64,000 nt of DNA from Bacteroidales bacterium UBA1754 (GCA_002315615.1 DCHK01000069.1:7962-71961), one strand, 5' to 3'. Positions 29,044 to 38,362 are shown, counted from the first letter of the stretch. Made by a program: numbers and translations. The notes: generated from the sequence alone by a model not told the origin.

Positions 29044-30245
29044 CAATTGCTTTGCTGATATGGCTTTTGATTATGTTGTTTGTTGGCTATATGCTCTCAA
29101 ACAAAAATATTTTTGCGCCATCTGTATTGACATCTGCAGTATGGATTTTTATGTTGCTGATGTTTTATTATTTGGAACACGACTTGCCCTCATTAAAAAA
29201 TCAAGTTTTACTCTCAATTTTTTTGTGGACTACAGGCTTTGTGCTTTCTTCTCTTCTAATACAATCTATTACTTTTACCAAAACAAAATACACGCAAAAC
29301 ACTCCCAATAAATTAATACGAGATGTATATTTCATTTTATCCGTTGCAACATTTCCGTTGTTGTTGTTGTTTGCATTTGAAGCAATTAAATATGGAGAAA
29401 CGGGCGAGTGGGCTATAGATTTGCGAAATGCGGCAATTGGAGCAACAGAAAGGCACGCAGAGCCTTATAGTGGGTTATATCTAATATTGTGGAAAGTGGC
29501 TTATGCTATAGAATTGTGTTATTGTACTGCAAAAAATAGATATCGAGTATATGTACTGGCATTTATGTATATTGCTATGGGCATATTGTTAATGTCAAAG
29601 GCTGTATTTCTCGAGTTTGCAGTGATAACTGTAGTTGTGCTTTGGTTCAAAGGAGCAATAAAAATAAAGTTTGTTTTAATTGTAGGTGCAGCCTTGTTTT
29701 TTTGTTTTATTATATTGCAACAATTGCGCCATCACTTATCGTCTGGCGAAAATGCAAAAAACGATTTTCTGGTACTATATGTTGTAGGTCACTTGTCTGC
29801 TTTTGATACTTTAAAACCTTGTTCATCAACTAATTTAGGGGAAAATGTATTTCGCATATTTTATGCGATTCCATATAAATTGGGTATGTCCTCTATACCT
29901 CCAATAGATCCCCTTTTACCTTGGATAAAAGAACCTTTAAGGACAAATACATACACTTGTATGTATCCGTTTTTTGTTGATTTTGGATACAAAGGTGTAT
30001 TTTGTTTTTCTTTATTATATGGAACTTTGTTTGGCTGGATATACAAAAAAATAGAACGAAGCAAGAATTTATTTTTTGTTTTGCTATATGCACTGATGTT
30101 TAATGTAGTTCTTATGCAGTATGTGGCAGAAATATTATTGACTAACTTTGCAATTTTCGTATATATAATATTATTTTTGGTTTTCCCTTTTGTATTTACT
30201 TTAAAGAATGAAACAGTCGATTCAAATAATCATAGTGCTGTATAA
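29040..30245 (+). CDS. Wzy-type O-antigen/polysaccharide polymerase
   Basis: A 401-residue very hydrophobic protein with roughly 11 membrane helices and a larger loop in the second half (GENVFRIFYAIPYKLGMSS through YPFFVDFGYKGVFCFSLLYG), the layout of Wzy polymerases; the FVDFGYKGVFCFSLLYG element recurs in oligosaccharide repeat unit polymerases. It joins repeat units in the periplasm. Sequence is poorly conserved in this class, so the call relies on topology and on its place between flippase and glycosyltransferase. Its 3' end overlaps the next gene by 38 bases. Confidence 0.75.
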   Translation: MTIALLIWLLIMLFVGYMLSNKNIFAPSVLTSAVWIFMLLMFYYLEHDLPSLKNQVLLSIFLWTTGFVLSSLLIQSITFTKTKYTQNTPNKLIRDVYFILSVATFPLLLLFAFEAIKYGETGEWAIDLRNAAIGATERHAEPYSGLYLILWKVAYAIELCYCTAKNRYRVYVLAFMYIAMGILLMSKAVFLEFAVITVVVLWFKGAIKIKFVLIVGAALFFCFIILQQLRHHLSSGENAKNDFLVLYVVGHLSAFDTLKPCSSTNLGENVFRIFYAIPYKLGMSSIPPIDPLLPWIKEPLRTNTYTCMYPFFVDFGYKGVFCFSLLYGTLFGWIYKKIERSKNLFFVLLYALMFNVVLMQYVAEILLTNFAIFVYIILFLVFPFVFTLKNETVDSNNHSAV

Positions 30246-31053
30246 GATGAGATTGGAAAATAGTTTGTCTTATAAAACATTGATGGAAAATATTGGAAAT
30301 GTGCAAATGGATTATCATTTGTTGATATATAACAATTCTCCAGAGATTATAGTTGAGCAATCATCTAAATACGAAATTTATACACCAGAAAATAATACGA
30401 TGTTGGCAGGTGCTTATAATTTTGCGTTGACACGAGCAAGAGCAAATTCTTGCGAATGGTTGTTGTTGCTCGACCAAGATACAAAACTAACAAAACACTA
30501 TTTTGAATGTCTCCAAAAAGAATTTGATTCATTGCAAATAAGCGAAAATAACAAAATTGCTGCTTTTGTTCCATTCATTAAAGCAGAAAACGGGTATATT
30601 ATCGATCCGTATCACTATAACCCAATCTGGGGATGTTGGTATAACTTAAAAAAAGTAAAAGCAGGACTTCATAAGGAGTGTATTATCGCAATAAATTCAT
30701 GTGCTTTGATTAATTGCTCAGCCATTGAAAGAATAGGAGGATTTCCAAGTGAATACCCTTTGGACTCTTTGGATTCTTCTTACTTCTATCGCTTTTATAA
30801 GAACGGTTATCTTGTTGTTGTTCTGGATACTCATTTAGAGCACGATATGAGTATTATGGATTATAGAAAAAATATGACACATCAGCGATACGCATCAATC
30901 ATAGAGTCAGAAAATAAATTTGCTCACGAATTAGGATGTCTTGCTGTAATTGCTTTTAAGTCAAGATTGTTTCTTCGAGCAATAAAGTGTATTTTTGTAT
31001 CAAACAGAAGGAAATACGCTTGGCAAACTCTAAAAGCGATATTTACAAATTAA
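30208..31053 (+). CDS. Glycosyltransferase, GT2 family (rhamnosyltransferase-like)
   Basis: A 281-residue GT-A protein. It starts MKQSIQIIIVLYKM, has the nucleotide-sugar region NTMLAGAYNFALTRARANSCEWLLLLDQDTKL with the LDQD (DxD-like) metal site near residue 95, and LEHDMSIMDYRK near the C-terminus, like dTDP-rhamnosyltransferases. Donor and acceptor cannot be read. The start lies inside the previous gene (38-base overlap), suggesting translational coupling. Confidence 0.85.
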   Translation: MKQSIQIIIVLYKMRLENSLSYKTLMENIGNVQMDYHLLIYNNSPEIIVEQSSKYEIYTPENNTMLAGAYNFALTRARANSCEWLLLLDQDTKLTKHYFECLQKEFDSLQISENNKIAAFVPFIKAENGYIIDPYHYNPIWGCWYNLKKVKAGLHKECIIAINSCALINCSAIERIGGFPSEYPLDSLDSSYFYRFYKNGYLVVVLDTHLEHDMSIMDYRKNMTHQRYASIIESENKFAHELGCLAVIAFKSRLFLRAIKCIFVSNRRKYAWQTLKAIFTN

Positions 31054-31067
31054 AATTTTAGAAAAAT

Positions 31068-32192
31068 ATGAATCCAAAATTAATCGCAATATATTTCCCA
31101 CAATTTCATGATATACCAGAGAATGACGAATGGTGGGGGAAAAATTTTACAGACTGGGAACTTGTGAAAAAATCTCGACCTTTGTTCGATGGGCATTATC
31201 AACCAAGAATTCCCAGAGATGGATACTATAATCCTTGCGAGAAAGATGTTCTTAAAAAACAAGCAGTTTTAGCCGAGCAATATAATGTTTTTGGTTTTAT
31301 GTTCTACCACTATTGGTTTGATGGAAAACTTATTCTTGAAAAGCCAGCAGAAACTTTTCTGCGATCAAAAGATATTGATATGCCTTTTTGCTTTTCATGG
31401 GCAAATGCGAGTTGGACAAGACAATGGACAGGGAATAATGAAATTTTGCTAAAGCAAAATCATATTCCAGATGAGAATTTGTGGGAAAAACATTTTTCAT
31501 ATTTGTTGCCTTTTTTTAAGGATTCTCGTTATATGAAAAAAGACAACAAACCTATATTTGCTATATATGCGCCCAATTTGTTAAAAGAAACAGAAAGAAT
31601 GTTTGCATTATGGAATAAAATGGCAAAAGAAAATGGAATGGAAGGAATTTATTTTATCGCAATGAAAAATTATGACTTTGCAAATCCGTCTTTTTTGAAT
31701 TCTTTCGATGCTTTAATGAATTTTCAACCGCGACAAGCAAATGTGTCTGCAAAAAATCCGCACAAACAAAAGTTAATGAGTTTGTCATATTTTAGATTGT
31801 TGCCAGAGCGTATGCAGAATTTCCTGGCTGGTATTAGATTGAAATTTAAATCAATTTCAAAAATAGATACTCCGCAAATTTGGCAACATATTCTTAAATT
31901 TGCATATCAGTCTGAGTATCCTCAATATAAATTAGATTTGTATGAGAGTGCATTTTTTGATTGGGACAATACTGCAAGATATGGTAAAAGAGCGACCATT
32001 TACACTGAACAATCGTTAGAAGAAAAGAGGGCTTTTTTAGAGAGTTTGTATCAAAAAGCAACCGAAAATAATTCAGAATATATCTTTTTTAACGCATGGA
32101 ATGAATGGTCTGAAAGTGCATATCTTGAGCCAGATGAAAAAAAGGACTTCGCGCACTTAGAGATAATAAAAGAAATTTTTGATAAAAAATAG
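31068..32192 (+). CDS. WbsX-like glycosyltransferase
   Basis: A 374-residue protein of the WbsX family. The signature start KLIAIYFPQFHDIPENDEWWG is followed by FTDWELVKKSRPLF, FMFYHYWFDGK, FCFSWANASWTRQWTG and the C-terminal FFNAWNEWSESAYLEPD. The family is common in O-antigen and capsule loci of Bacteroidota and is thought to transfer a sugar; its exact chemistry is not established here. It follows the GT2 gene by 14 bases. Confidence 0.9.
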   Translation: MNPKLIAIYFPQFHDIPENDEWWGKNFTDWELVKKSRPLFDGHYQPRIPRDGYYNPCEKDVLKKQAVLAEQYNVFGFMFYHYWFDGKLILEKPAETFLRSKDIDMPFCFSWANASWTRQWTGNNEILLKQNHIPDENLWEKHFSYLLPFFKDSRYMKKDNKPIFAIYAPNLLKETERMFALWNKMAKENGMEGIYFIAMKNYDFANPSFLNSFDALMNFQPRQANVSAKNPHKQKLMSLSYFRLLPERMQNFLAGIRLKFKSISKIDTPQIWQHILKFAYQSEYPQYKLDLYESAFFDWDNTARYGKRATIYTEQSLEEKRAFLESLYQKATENNSEYIFFNAWNEWSESAYLEPDEKKDFAHLEIIKEIFDKK

Positions 32193-32202
32193 GCTTTACT
32201 TT

Positions 32203-32961
32203 ATGCAAGATAATTTAGTTTCAATAATAACTCCGCTATACAATGGTGAAAGATTTGTGGCACAAACAATAGAATCAGTTTTGGCGCAGTCTTATCCACA
32301 TTGGGAAATGATAATCATCAACGATGGCTCAAAAGATAATAGCGAGGCGATAGTAAAAGCATATACGGAAAAAGATTCAAGAATAAAACTTTTTTCTCAG
32401 CAGAATGCTGGTAGTGCTGCTGCTCGCAATAATGGTATAAGAAGGGCAGAAGGTCGATATATTGCGTTGCTTGATGCCGATGATTTGTGGGATAGCAATT
32501 TCCTTGAAAGTCAGTTGGCTTTAATGCAAAAAACAAATGCTCAATTGGTCTATGCTTCTCATCGCCGTATAGATGAAAATAACAATGAATGCCTAAAACC
32601 ATTCTTGGTCTCGGGAACTACCGACTACTACGGATTGCTCAAAACTTGCTCTATATCTTGCTTGACAGGATTGTATGATTCTAAAGAATTTGGTAAAATG
32701 TATCTTCGCGAGGACTTAAAGTCTCTTCGCGATGATTTTGTTTTTTGGCTTTCTATATTGAAAAAAGTAAAAGTCGCCTATGCAAACCCAGAGGTGATAG
32801 CAAGTTATCGTATTTTAGGTAATTCGACTTCTCGTAACAAGAAGAAGGTTATAAAACCACAATTTAGGGTTTACTATGAAATAGAAAAGTTGGGATTGGT
32901 TAAAAGTATCTATTATCTAATTTCTTGGGCTATAAATGGTTATTTGAAATATCGCAAATGA
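32203..32961 (+). CDS. Glycosyltransferase, GT2 family
   Basis: A 252-residue classic GT2 enzyme. VSIITPLYNGERFVAQTIESVLAQSY, MIIINDGSKDNS and the DxD site in YIALLDADDLWD (residues about 80-92) are all present. The ATG at 32203, 10 bases after the WbsX stop, is preferred to an in-frame TTG at 32179 that would overlap it. Last gene of the polysaccharide run; it converges on trmN6 with only 6 bases between stops. Confidence 0.9.
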   Translation: MQDNLVSIITPLYNGERFVAQTIESVLAQSYPHWEMIIINDGSKDNSEAIVKAYTEKDSRIKLFSQQNAGSAAARNNGIRRAEGRYIALLDADDLWDSNFLESQLALMQKTNAQLVYASHRRIDENNNECLKPFLVSGTTDYYGLLKTCSISCLTGLYDSKEFGKMYLREDLKSLRDDFVFWLSILKKVKVAYANPEVIASYRILGNSTSRNKKKVIKPQFRVYYEIEKLGLVKSIYYLISWAINGYLKYRK

Positions 32962-32967
32962 CCTTCC

Positions 32968-33666
32968 TTACATCTTTAAGTAAAAATCTTTTGTAAGGGC
33001 AACGTATTCGTCGGTATAGTCGTGGCGTTGCTCTTTTTCTATGAAAAGTGTATTTTCTTCTTGTTTTGAATTTTTGAAAGAAAACTCGAGCAAAAGTCTT
33101 TTGGGTGGTAAATCAGCACGAGGGAAAACGATTGTTTTTCGTGTACAAAACAAACGGAATTCTTGTGCCAATTCAATCAGTTTTTCGCCTTCTAAAATGG
33201 GGTAAATCACGCACAAACGTCCGTTTTCGTTAAGCAGTTTTGCCGAAACGGATATCAATTCTTGTGGTGACAAAGTGTCGGTGTGGCGGGCTGTTTGTCG
33301 TTCTTTGTTTGGATTTTTAAGCGAATTGACAAAGTATGGTGGATTAGAAACAATCAAGTCAAACTTTTGCTCGAATTTATAATGGCAAAAATTTCCTTCT
33401 ACGAATTGAATACGTTCGCCCCACGGTGAATTCTTGGCATTTTCTTTCGATTGTTCAACTGCTTTTTTGTCTATTTCTATTCCTGTTATTTTTGATTCGC
33501 TATTTCGTTGTGCCAACATTATCGAAATCAGTCCTGTTCCTGAACCGACATCAAGTATGTTTTTCGCTCCATTTATATCAGTCCAAGCGCCTAACAATAC
33601 GCCGTCTGTGCCAACTTTCATTGCGCATTCAGATTGTTGTATTGCGAATTGCTTGAACTGAAACAT
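32968..33666 (-). CDS. trmN6: tRNA1(Val) (adenine-37-N6)-methyltransferase
   Basis: A 232-residue SAM-dependent methyltransferase. FKQFAIQQSECAMKVGTDGVLLGAW, motif I ILDVGSGTGLISIMLAQR and the amino-methyltransferase motif NPPYF within FDLIVSNPPYFVNSLKNPN match the YfiC/TrmN6 family that methylates A37 of tRNA1(Val). Length is normal. Confidence 0.92.
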   Translation of the reverse strand: MFQFKQFAIQQSECAMKVGTDGVLLGAWTDINGAKNILDVGSGTGLISIMLAQRNSESKITGIEIDKKAVEQSKENAKNSPWGERIQFVEGNFCHYKFEQKFDLIVSNPPYFVNSLKNPNKERQTARHTDTLSPQELISVSAKLLNENGRLCVIYPILEGEKLIELAQEFRLFCTRKTIVFPRADLPPKRLLLEFSFKNSKQEENTLFIEKEQRHDYTDEYVALTKDFYLKM

Positions 33667-33671
33667 AAGTG

Positions 33672-34442
33672 TTACGAATTTTTCATCATTTGCAAGCGAA
33701 TGTTTGTCAGCACTTTCTTGGTGTCGAGTGTGAAATCACCGTTCATCATCCAACTATAATACGAAGTGTCGGTTTTCAAAATATCTTTCAGTTTGCGGTC
33801 TTTGTATTTGCCAAAATTGATGACGATTTCGTCATTGTCGTCGTAAACAAATCGTCCAGCAAAATCCACGTTTCTCGTGAAAGATGAATATTCCGAAAGG
33901 AAATCAATGTCGTTTTGTAGGTCATCGTATTTGTCGAGTTGCGATTTTAGAACCTCGTAAGTTGCCATAGTGTCTGCAGAAGCGGAGTGAGCGTCTTCAA
34001 GATTTTTATCGCAATAGAATTTGTATGCGGCAATGAGTGTACGTTGTTCTTTTTTGTGAAAAATGGTTTGTACATCAACAAATTTTCGCTTGTTTAAATC
34101 GATGTCAACACCTGCTCTTAAAAACTCTTCGGCGAGTAGAGGGATGTCGAATCGGTTAGAATTAAAGCCTGCCAAGTCGCATCCTTCTATTGTTGTAGCC
34201 AGCGATTTTGCAATTTGTTTGAATGTCGGTTCGTTTTTTACGTCGTCGTCTGTTATTCCATGCACTGCTGTCGCATTTTCAGGAATGTGCATTTCTGGAT
34301 TTATGCGTCTTGTTTTGGAAATTTCTTCGCCGTTTGGCATTACTTTCAAAAACGAGATTTCTACTATTCTGTCTTTAGCAACATTAACTCCTGTGGTTTC
34401 TAAATCGAAAAACACCAATGGATTTTTTAGGTTTAGTTTCAT
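33672..34442 (-). CDS. DnaQ-like 3'-5' exonuclease
   Basis: A 256-residue DEDDh exonuclease. Exo I FFDLETTGVNVAKDRIVEIS (Asp and Glu), Exo II GFNSNRFDIPLLAEEFLRAG, and Exo III HSASADTMATYEVL are visible. The C-terminal part (KDRKLKDILKTDTSYYSWMMNGDFT) is a typical extra segment in Bacteroidota exonucleases of this type. The ATG at 34442 fits the family start; an upstream in-frame ATG would fall in the terminator hairpin. It sits directly downstream of dnaN, consistent with a role in DNA repair or proofreading. Confidence 0.9.
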   Translation of the reverse strand: MKLNLKNPLVFFDLETTGVNVAKDRIVEISFLKVMPNGEEISKTRRINPEMHIPENATAVHGITDDDVKNEPTFKQIAKSLATTIEGCDLAGFNSNRFDIPLLAEEFLRAGVDIDLNKRKFVDVQTIFHKKEQRTLIAAYKFYCDKNLEDAHSASADTMATYEVLKSQLDKYDDLQNDIDFLSEYSSFTRNVDFAGRFVYDDNDEIVINFGKYKDRKLKDILKTDTSYYSWMMNGDFTLDTKKVLTNIRLQMMKNS

Positions 34443-34466
34443 CGCAATATTGAAATGGATTTGTAT

Positions 34467-34505
34467 AAAAAAAGACCACAATCTTAAGGAAGATTGCAGT
34501 CTTTT
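34467..34505 (-). terminator. Terminator after dnaN
   Basis: Minus strand: AAGAC, CAATCTT stem and partner (pairs between 34471-34485 and 34490-34504 with a 2-base internal loop on each side), followed by a T7 run (34467-34473). It lies between dnaN and the exonuclease gene. Confidence 0.75.
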
Positions 34506-34520
34506 GTTATTTTGATAATA

Positions 34521-35648
34521 TTAGTCGTTGAGCATAATTGGCATCAAAAGCATCAATATCTCTTCGTTTTCTACGTTTTCGAGAGGAACCATAATGCAAG
34601 CGCGACGGGCATCTGTCAGTTCCAATACGATTTCTTGATATTCCATATTTGAAAGCAGTTCTATCAAATAAGTTGCTTTGAAACCTATGCTGATTTCGTC
34701 GTTTTGATATTGGCAATTTACATTTTCTTGTGCAGAAATAGAGTAGTCCAAATCTTGTGCGGTAACCACGATTTTGTTGTCTTTCACTTGCAACTTGATG
34801 AGGTTACTTGCTTGGTTAGCAGCCACAGACGCACGTTTCAATGCGTTTATCAAAGTTAGTCTGTCAACAATGGCTTTGTTTGGATTGTTTTGTGGAATAA
34901 CGTCATTGTATCTTGGGTATCTTCCGTCAACAAGGCGACAAACCATTGTGAAATCTGCAAGAGTGAAAATGGCATTTTTCCCGTCAAAGTCAATTTTTGC
35001 ATCGCCAGATTCTTTCGGCAAAATGCTTTTGAGCAAATTGGCTGGTTTTTTAGGTAAGATGAATGATGTTGCAGTTTCGCTCTTTACATTGTTTGCTTTG
35101 AAGCGAATCAATTTATGACCGTCGGTAGCGACAATAGTCAAACCTTCGGGAGTCATATCAAAATTGATACCACCCATAACAGGACGAAGTTCGTCGTCGC
35201 CTGTGGCATAAATAGTGTAACTAATTCCTCTTAAAAGTGTTTCGGCAGGCAAAACAAGATTACCTTTCGATTCTATATTGCTCAATGTTTCAGGATATTC
35301 GTCGCCGTTTTTACCCATTGGAGTGATGTTGCCATTTTCGGCAGTAAAAATTTTAATGGATAAATTTTCGTCGTTAATATCGAAAGTAATAGGTTGCTCT
35401 GGGCAAACGCTCAACCAACTCAGTAGTTCTTTTGCAGGAACTGCAATTTGTCCGTTACCCTCTTGATTGTCAATTTCAATAGACGAAATTAAAGTTGTTT
35501 CAATGTCCGAAGCAGTGATAGTCAATATATTTCCTTCAGTTTTGAAAAGGAAATTATCTAAAATCGGCAAGGTGTTTTTCGAAGAAATAACTCGATTTAA
35601 AATTTGCAAATGACTCAATAGTCCTGTGCTTGATACTGTGAATTTCAT
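34521..35648 (-). CDS. dnaN: DNA polymerase III sliding clamp (beta)
   Basis: A 375-residue clamp with the usual three repeated domains. The start MKFTVSSTGLLSHLQILNRVISSKNTLPIL, ASDIETTLISSIEI, IVATDGHKLIRF and the C-terminal LMPIMLND (Bacteroidota version of the MPMR end) identify it. It tethers DNA polymerase III to DNA. A -7 element lies 36 bases upstream. Confidence 0.96.
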   Translation of the reverse strand: MKFTVSSTGLLSHLQILNRVISSKNTLPILDNFLFKTEGNILTITASDIETTLISSIEIDNQEGNGQIAVPAKELLSWLSVCPEQPITFDINDENLSIKIFTAENGNITPMGKNGDEYPETLSNIESKGNLVLPAETLLRGISYTIYATGDDELRPVMGGINFDMTPEGLTIVATDGHKLIRFKANNVKSETATSFILPKKPANLLKSILPKESGDAKIDFDGKNAIFTLADFTMVCRLVDGRYPRYNDVIPQNNPNKAIVDRLTLINALKRASVAANQASNLIKLQVKDNKIVVTAQDLDYSISAQENVNCQYQNDEISIGFKATYLIELLSNMEYQEIVLELTDARRACIMVPLENVENEEILMLLMPIMLND

Positions 35649-35683
35649 ATTATTGTGTGTTTAATTTCCAAAACGATTAAATA

Positions 35684-35691
35684 CAAAGATA
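35684..35691 (-). promoter_or_regulatory. -7 element for dnaN
   Basis: Minus-strand TATCTTTG, 36 bases upstream of the dnaN ATG. Confidence 0.65.
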
Positions 35692-35755
35692 CAAACAAAA
35701 ATGAAATATAAAAGTCATTTTTCGCCGAATGGTTCAAAAAGTTTTCAACAATCGA

Positions 35756-36208
35756 CTATGCTTTGTTATTGGTGTGCTTGAAACCAAGATTATCAGCCCA
35801 TTTTTCGCAGAAAAGACTAAAGTAGGATATGCGATGTTTCTTTCGGTATGCGTCAAAATAGGGCAGAGTAGCCCAAAAGAAAGATGGCACGGCAATCACA
35901 ATAATATACAGTGGTCCAAGCATCAAAGACTGAATGCAATGTCCGTATTCGTGGGTAAGTATTCGCTTTAGTACATTGGTTGGGTTGCTACAATAACTGA
36001 AATCGCTGACAAAGATGAATAGTCCGAGCGAAACACTATAAGTTTTGTGCCAATGTGTTACGATTGCTCCACCATATCTACTATGTGGATATTTCTTGAA
36101 CCAAAAAAAAAGTATTGCGCCAAGTAGTGTTTGCAAGCATCCCCAAGTGCATTGCAGAACGCAAAAACAAAAAGGAGAAAATTGTAATCGAGATATTTTG
36201 CAATTCAT
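35756..36208 (-). CDS. Small membrane protein with HEYGH zinc-protease motif
   Basis: A 150-residue protein. It has a Cys-rich N-terminal hydrophobic stretch (about 11-37), a second near 60-70, then HEYGH at residues 86-90 (LKRILTHEYGHCIQSLMLGP) followed by a third hydrophobic stretch (LYIIVIAVPSFFWATLP) and EKWADNLGF. HExxH suggests zinc binding; small proteins of this kind are common in Bacteroidota but unassigned. The ATG at 36208 is 2 bases after the gldG stop, so the two are co-transcribed. No function is claimed. Confidence 0.7.
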   Translation of the reverse strand: MNCKISRLQFSPFCFCVLQCTWGCLQTLLGAILFFWFKKYPHSRYGGAIVTHWHKTYSVSLGLFIFVSDFSYCSNPTNVLKRILTHEYGHCIQSLMLGPLYIIVIAVPSFFWATLPYFDAYRKKHRISYFSLFCEKWADNLGFKHTNNKA

Positions 36209-36210
36209 AA

Positions 36211-37905
36211 CTATCTCGAGTATTTTCTTTTTCTCAACCAAGTGTAAACGCCAGCAAAAATGAGCAATAAAGCGATTGGTAAAACGACATTCAGCAATTT
36301 TATGTTGTTCTTGTTTTTCTCGACTTTTGTCTTGTCGAGCATTCGCAATTTTAATTCTCTGTTTCTCAACGAGAACCAACCTTCGTCATCTGCCAAATAG
36401 AGTACAGCGTTTGTTAAGAAATCGCGGTTTCCAAATACTTGTCCTGTGTAAGTGTCGAAACCGAGCGGTGTGGGACGTACATTGCCCTTCGTGCCAATTA
36501 TTCCGTTGCGAATAATGTCGCCATCAGCCACCACAATCATTCGTGTTGGTACACTTTCGGCGCGTTGTTCTTCTTTTGATGTGATATTTTGAGGTTTCAT
36601 TCGGTTTTTGAATACCGAAGGGAATTTTCCTTCCAATGCAACGGCAATCGGAATGTTGTTTTCTGTAAGTCCAAGTTCTTCCATTGGAGTTCCCAAAATA
36701 TCAAGGTTGATATTAAGTGGTGCTTGCAAGGCGCGAGAGTAATTTGACGTCGTCAGCAAAATGCTACGTTGAATGTCGTGATTTGCTCCAACAAAATCTA
36801 CGCTCGACGCAAAATCCGATTTCACGAGGTTTAGGTTTTTTGAAATTGGGTGAGCAAAAGTTGGTTGCAAAAGTGGCGAGAAATACCACGACATTGGTTG
36901 GTACTCGTCAATCGACGACTCGCTATTGCTACTGGTTTGCGATACGGGAATCAGCATACACTGTGCGTCTTCTATCAGTGTGGAATTGATGCGCACACCA
37001 TAACGGAAAAGTTGGTCGTTGAGGTTTACGTCGTTTGGTAGTGCAGGCGACATATTGTACGCCGAAATAGTGTCCATCGATATTTTTACACCGTCAATAA
37101 GCCAAAGCACACGACCACCATTCATAATGTATTGGTCTATAATGTATTTGTCGCTTTCGGTGAATTTCTTTTCGGGTGCGGCAATGATTACCACTTTGTA
37201 AGGATTCAAAATGTTTGCGTCGTCGCCCAAAACGCCACGGTCAATCTGAAAATATTTGCTTAAAGTTTGTGTGATGTCGTAGGTGTAGATTTCAGGCAAT
37301 TCGTCGTGTCCTTCCAGAAATGCGATTTTTTGAATTTCTCTTTGCGTAAGTGTGCGTATGGCGTCGGTCAGTTCAAACTCGAGGCTTTCGATAGAAATAT
37401 TCAAATTTTCGTAACCATTTTTGCCGGGCACTTTTTTCAATAAATTTACTGCCAAAGTGTCTTTCCCATTTACAATTCTCGCCCAAGGGAAAATGATTTT
37501 TTTGATGGTTTTTCCGTCGCTATCTTTTTCGTTCACTTCTATTGGGAAATAACCTTTTTCGTAAAGTTTTTGATAATTTTCGTTACGTTTTTCTTCGCTA
37601 TCGGCTTCCGATGGGTCTTCAAAATGGTACGAAATTTTCTTTCTCCCATAAATTTTGAACTCATCGAGCATTTCTTCGGTCGATTTTTTTAGACGCAAAA
37701 ATCCCGAATTTAGTTCGCCATCAAGGTAAATGGTAAACTCTAAATTTCCGTCCATATTTCGCAATAGGTTTTTGGTTTGTGGCGAAATGCTGTACTTTTT
37801 TTCTGATGTCAAATCCCATCGGTAAAAAAGAAACGAGCCGACAATGTTTACAAAAATTATTGCCACTGCAAAAATGGCGATATAGATGATTTTTTTTGAT
37901 TTCAT
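36211..37905 (-). CDS. gldG: GldG, ABC-type gliding/T9SS-associated protein
   Basis: A 564-residue protein with an N-terminal membrane anchor (KIIYIAIFAVAIIFVNIVGSFLFYRWDLT), the GldG hallmark region EKKYSISPQTKNLLRNMDG, a large periplasmic ABC_transp_aux domain (IAFLEGHDELPEIY, VLWLIDGVKISMDT), and a C-terminal membrane helix (VVLPIALLLIFAGVYTWL). It partners with GldF and GldA in an ABC complex. gldF is not next to it here; instead DUF3467 lies upstream. The ATG at 37905 is preferred to an in-frame TTG at 37914. Confidence 0.9.
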   Translation of the reverse strand: MKSKKIIYIAIFAVAIIFVNIVGSFLFYRWDLTSEKKYSISPQTKNLLRNMDGNLEFTIYLDGELNSGFLRLKKSTEEMLDEFKIYGRKKISYHFEDPSEADSEEKRNENYQKLYEKGYFPIEVNEKDSDGKTIKKIIFPWARIVNGKDTLAVNLLKKVPGKNGYENLNISIESLEFELTDAIRTLTQREIQKIAFLEGHDELPEIYTYDITQTLSKYFQIDRGVLGDDANILNPYKVVIIAAPEKKFTESDKYIIDQYIMNGGRVLWLIDGVKISMDTISAYNMSPALPNDVNLNDQLFRYGVRINSTLIEDAQCMLIPVSQTSSNSESSIDEYQPMSWYFSPLLQPTFAHPISKNLNLVKSDFASSVDFVGANHDIQRSILLTTSNYSRALQAPLNINLDILGTPMEELGLTENNIPIAVALEGKFPSVFKNRMKPQNITSKEEQRAESVPTRMIVVADGDIIRNGIIGTKGNVRPTPLGFDTYTGQVFGNRDFLTNAVLYLADDEGWFSLRNRELKLRMLDKTKVEKNKNNIKLLNVVLPIALLLIFAGVYTWLRKRKYSR

Positions 37906-37926
37906 ACAAATCAAAATAATGGTAAG

Positions 37927-38226
37927 TTATGCGTTTCCGCCCGTAAAACCGATTATTGGCATCGGGTTGTTTTTGTCATTTTTTGATATGCCGTGTGTAG
38001 CATCGTATTTGCTTAAATTGTCTTGCAAGGCAGCCAATAGTCTGCGAGTATTTTCGGGCGTCATAATAATGCGTGCTTTCACTTGTCCTTTCGGTATGCC
38101 TGGCATCATTCTAATAAAATCGAGCACAAATTCCGAGTCGGAATGCGCTATTACAGCCATATTTGCATAAATTCCATCGGCTACATCTTCTTTGATGTCT
38201 ATGTTCAGTTGTTTTTCTTCGCTCAT
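37927..38226 (-). CDS. DUF3467 family protein
   Basis: A 99-residue protein with the DUF3467 pattern: DIKEDVADGIYANMAVIAHSDSEFVLDF, RMMPGIPKGQVKARIIMTPENTRRLL, ALQDNLSKYD. Widely conserved in Bacteroidota, function unknown. It lies just upstream of gldG on the same strand with its own -7 element. Confidence 0.88.
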   Translation of the reverse strand: MSEEKQLNIDIKEDVADGIYANMAVIAHSDSEFVLDFIRMMPGIPKGQVKARIIMTPENTRRLLAALQDNLSKYDATHGISKNDKNNPMPIIGFTGGNA

Positions 38227-38256
38227 TTTTGTATGTTTTTTTTGAATTCATTTCTA

Positions 38257-38264
38257 CAAAGGTA
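38257..38264 (-). promoter_or_regulatory. -7 element for DUF3467-gldG
   Basis: Minus-strand TACCTTTG, 31 bases upstream of the DUF3467 ATG. Confidence 0.6.
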
Positions 38265-38308
38265 TATAAAATATGTAAAATTTGAAAAAATAAATATTTG
38301 CACATTTT

Positions 38309-38339
38309 TTTGATTTTGTGTAAAAATGCAGTAATTTTG
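38309..38339 (+). promoter_or_regulatory. Promoter of the fatty acyl-CoA ligase gene
   Basis: -33 TTTG (38309-38312), 19-base spacer, -7 TAATTTTG (38332-38339), 23 bases before the ATG. Confidence 0.7.
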
Positions 38340-38362
38340 TCGCTCGGTAGAATTGAAAAATT

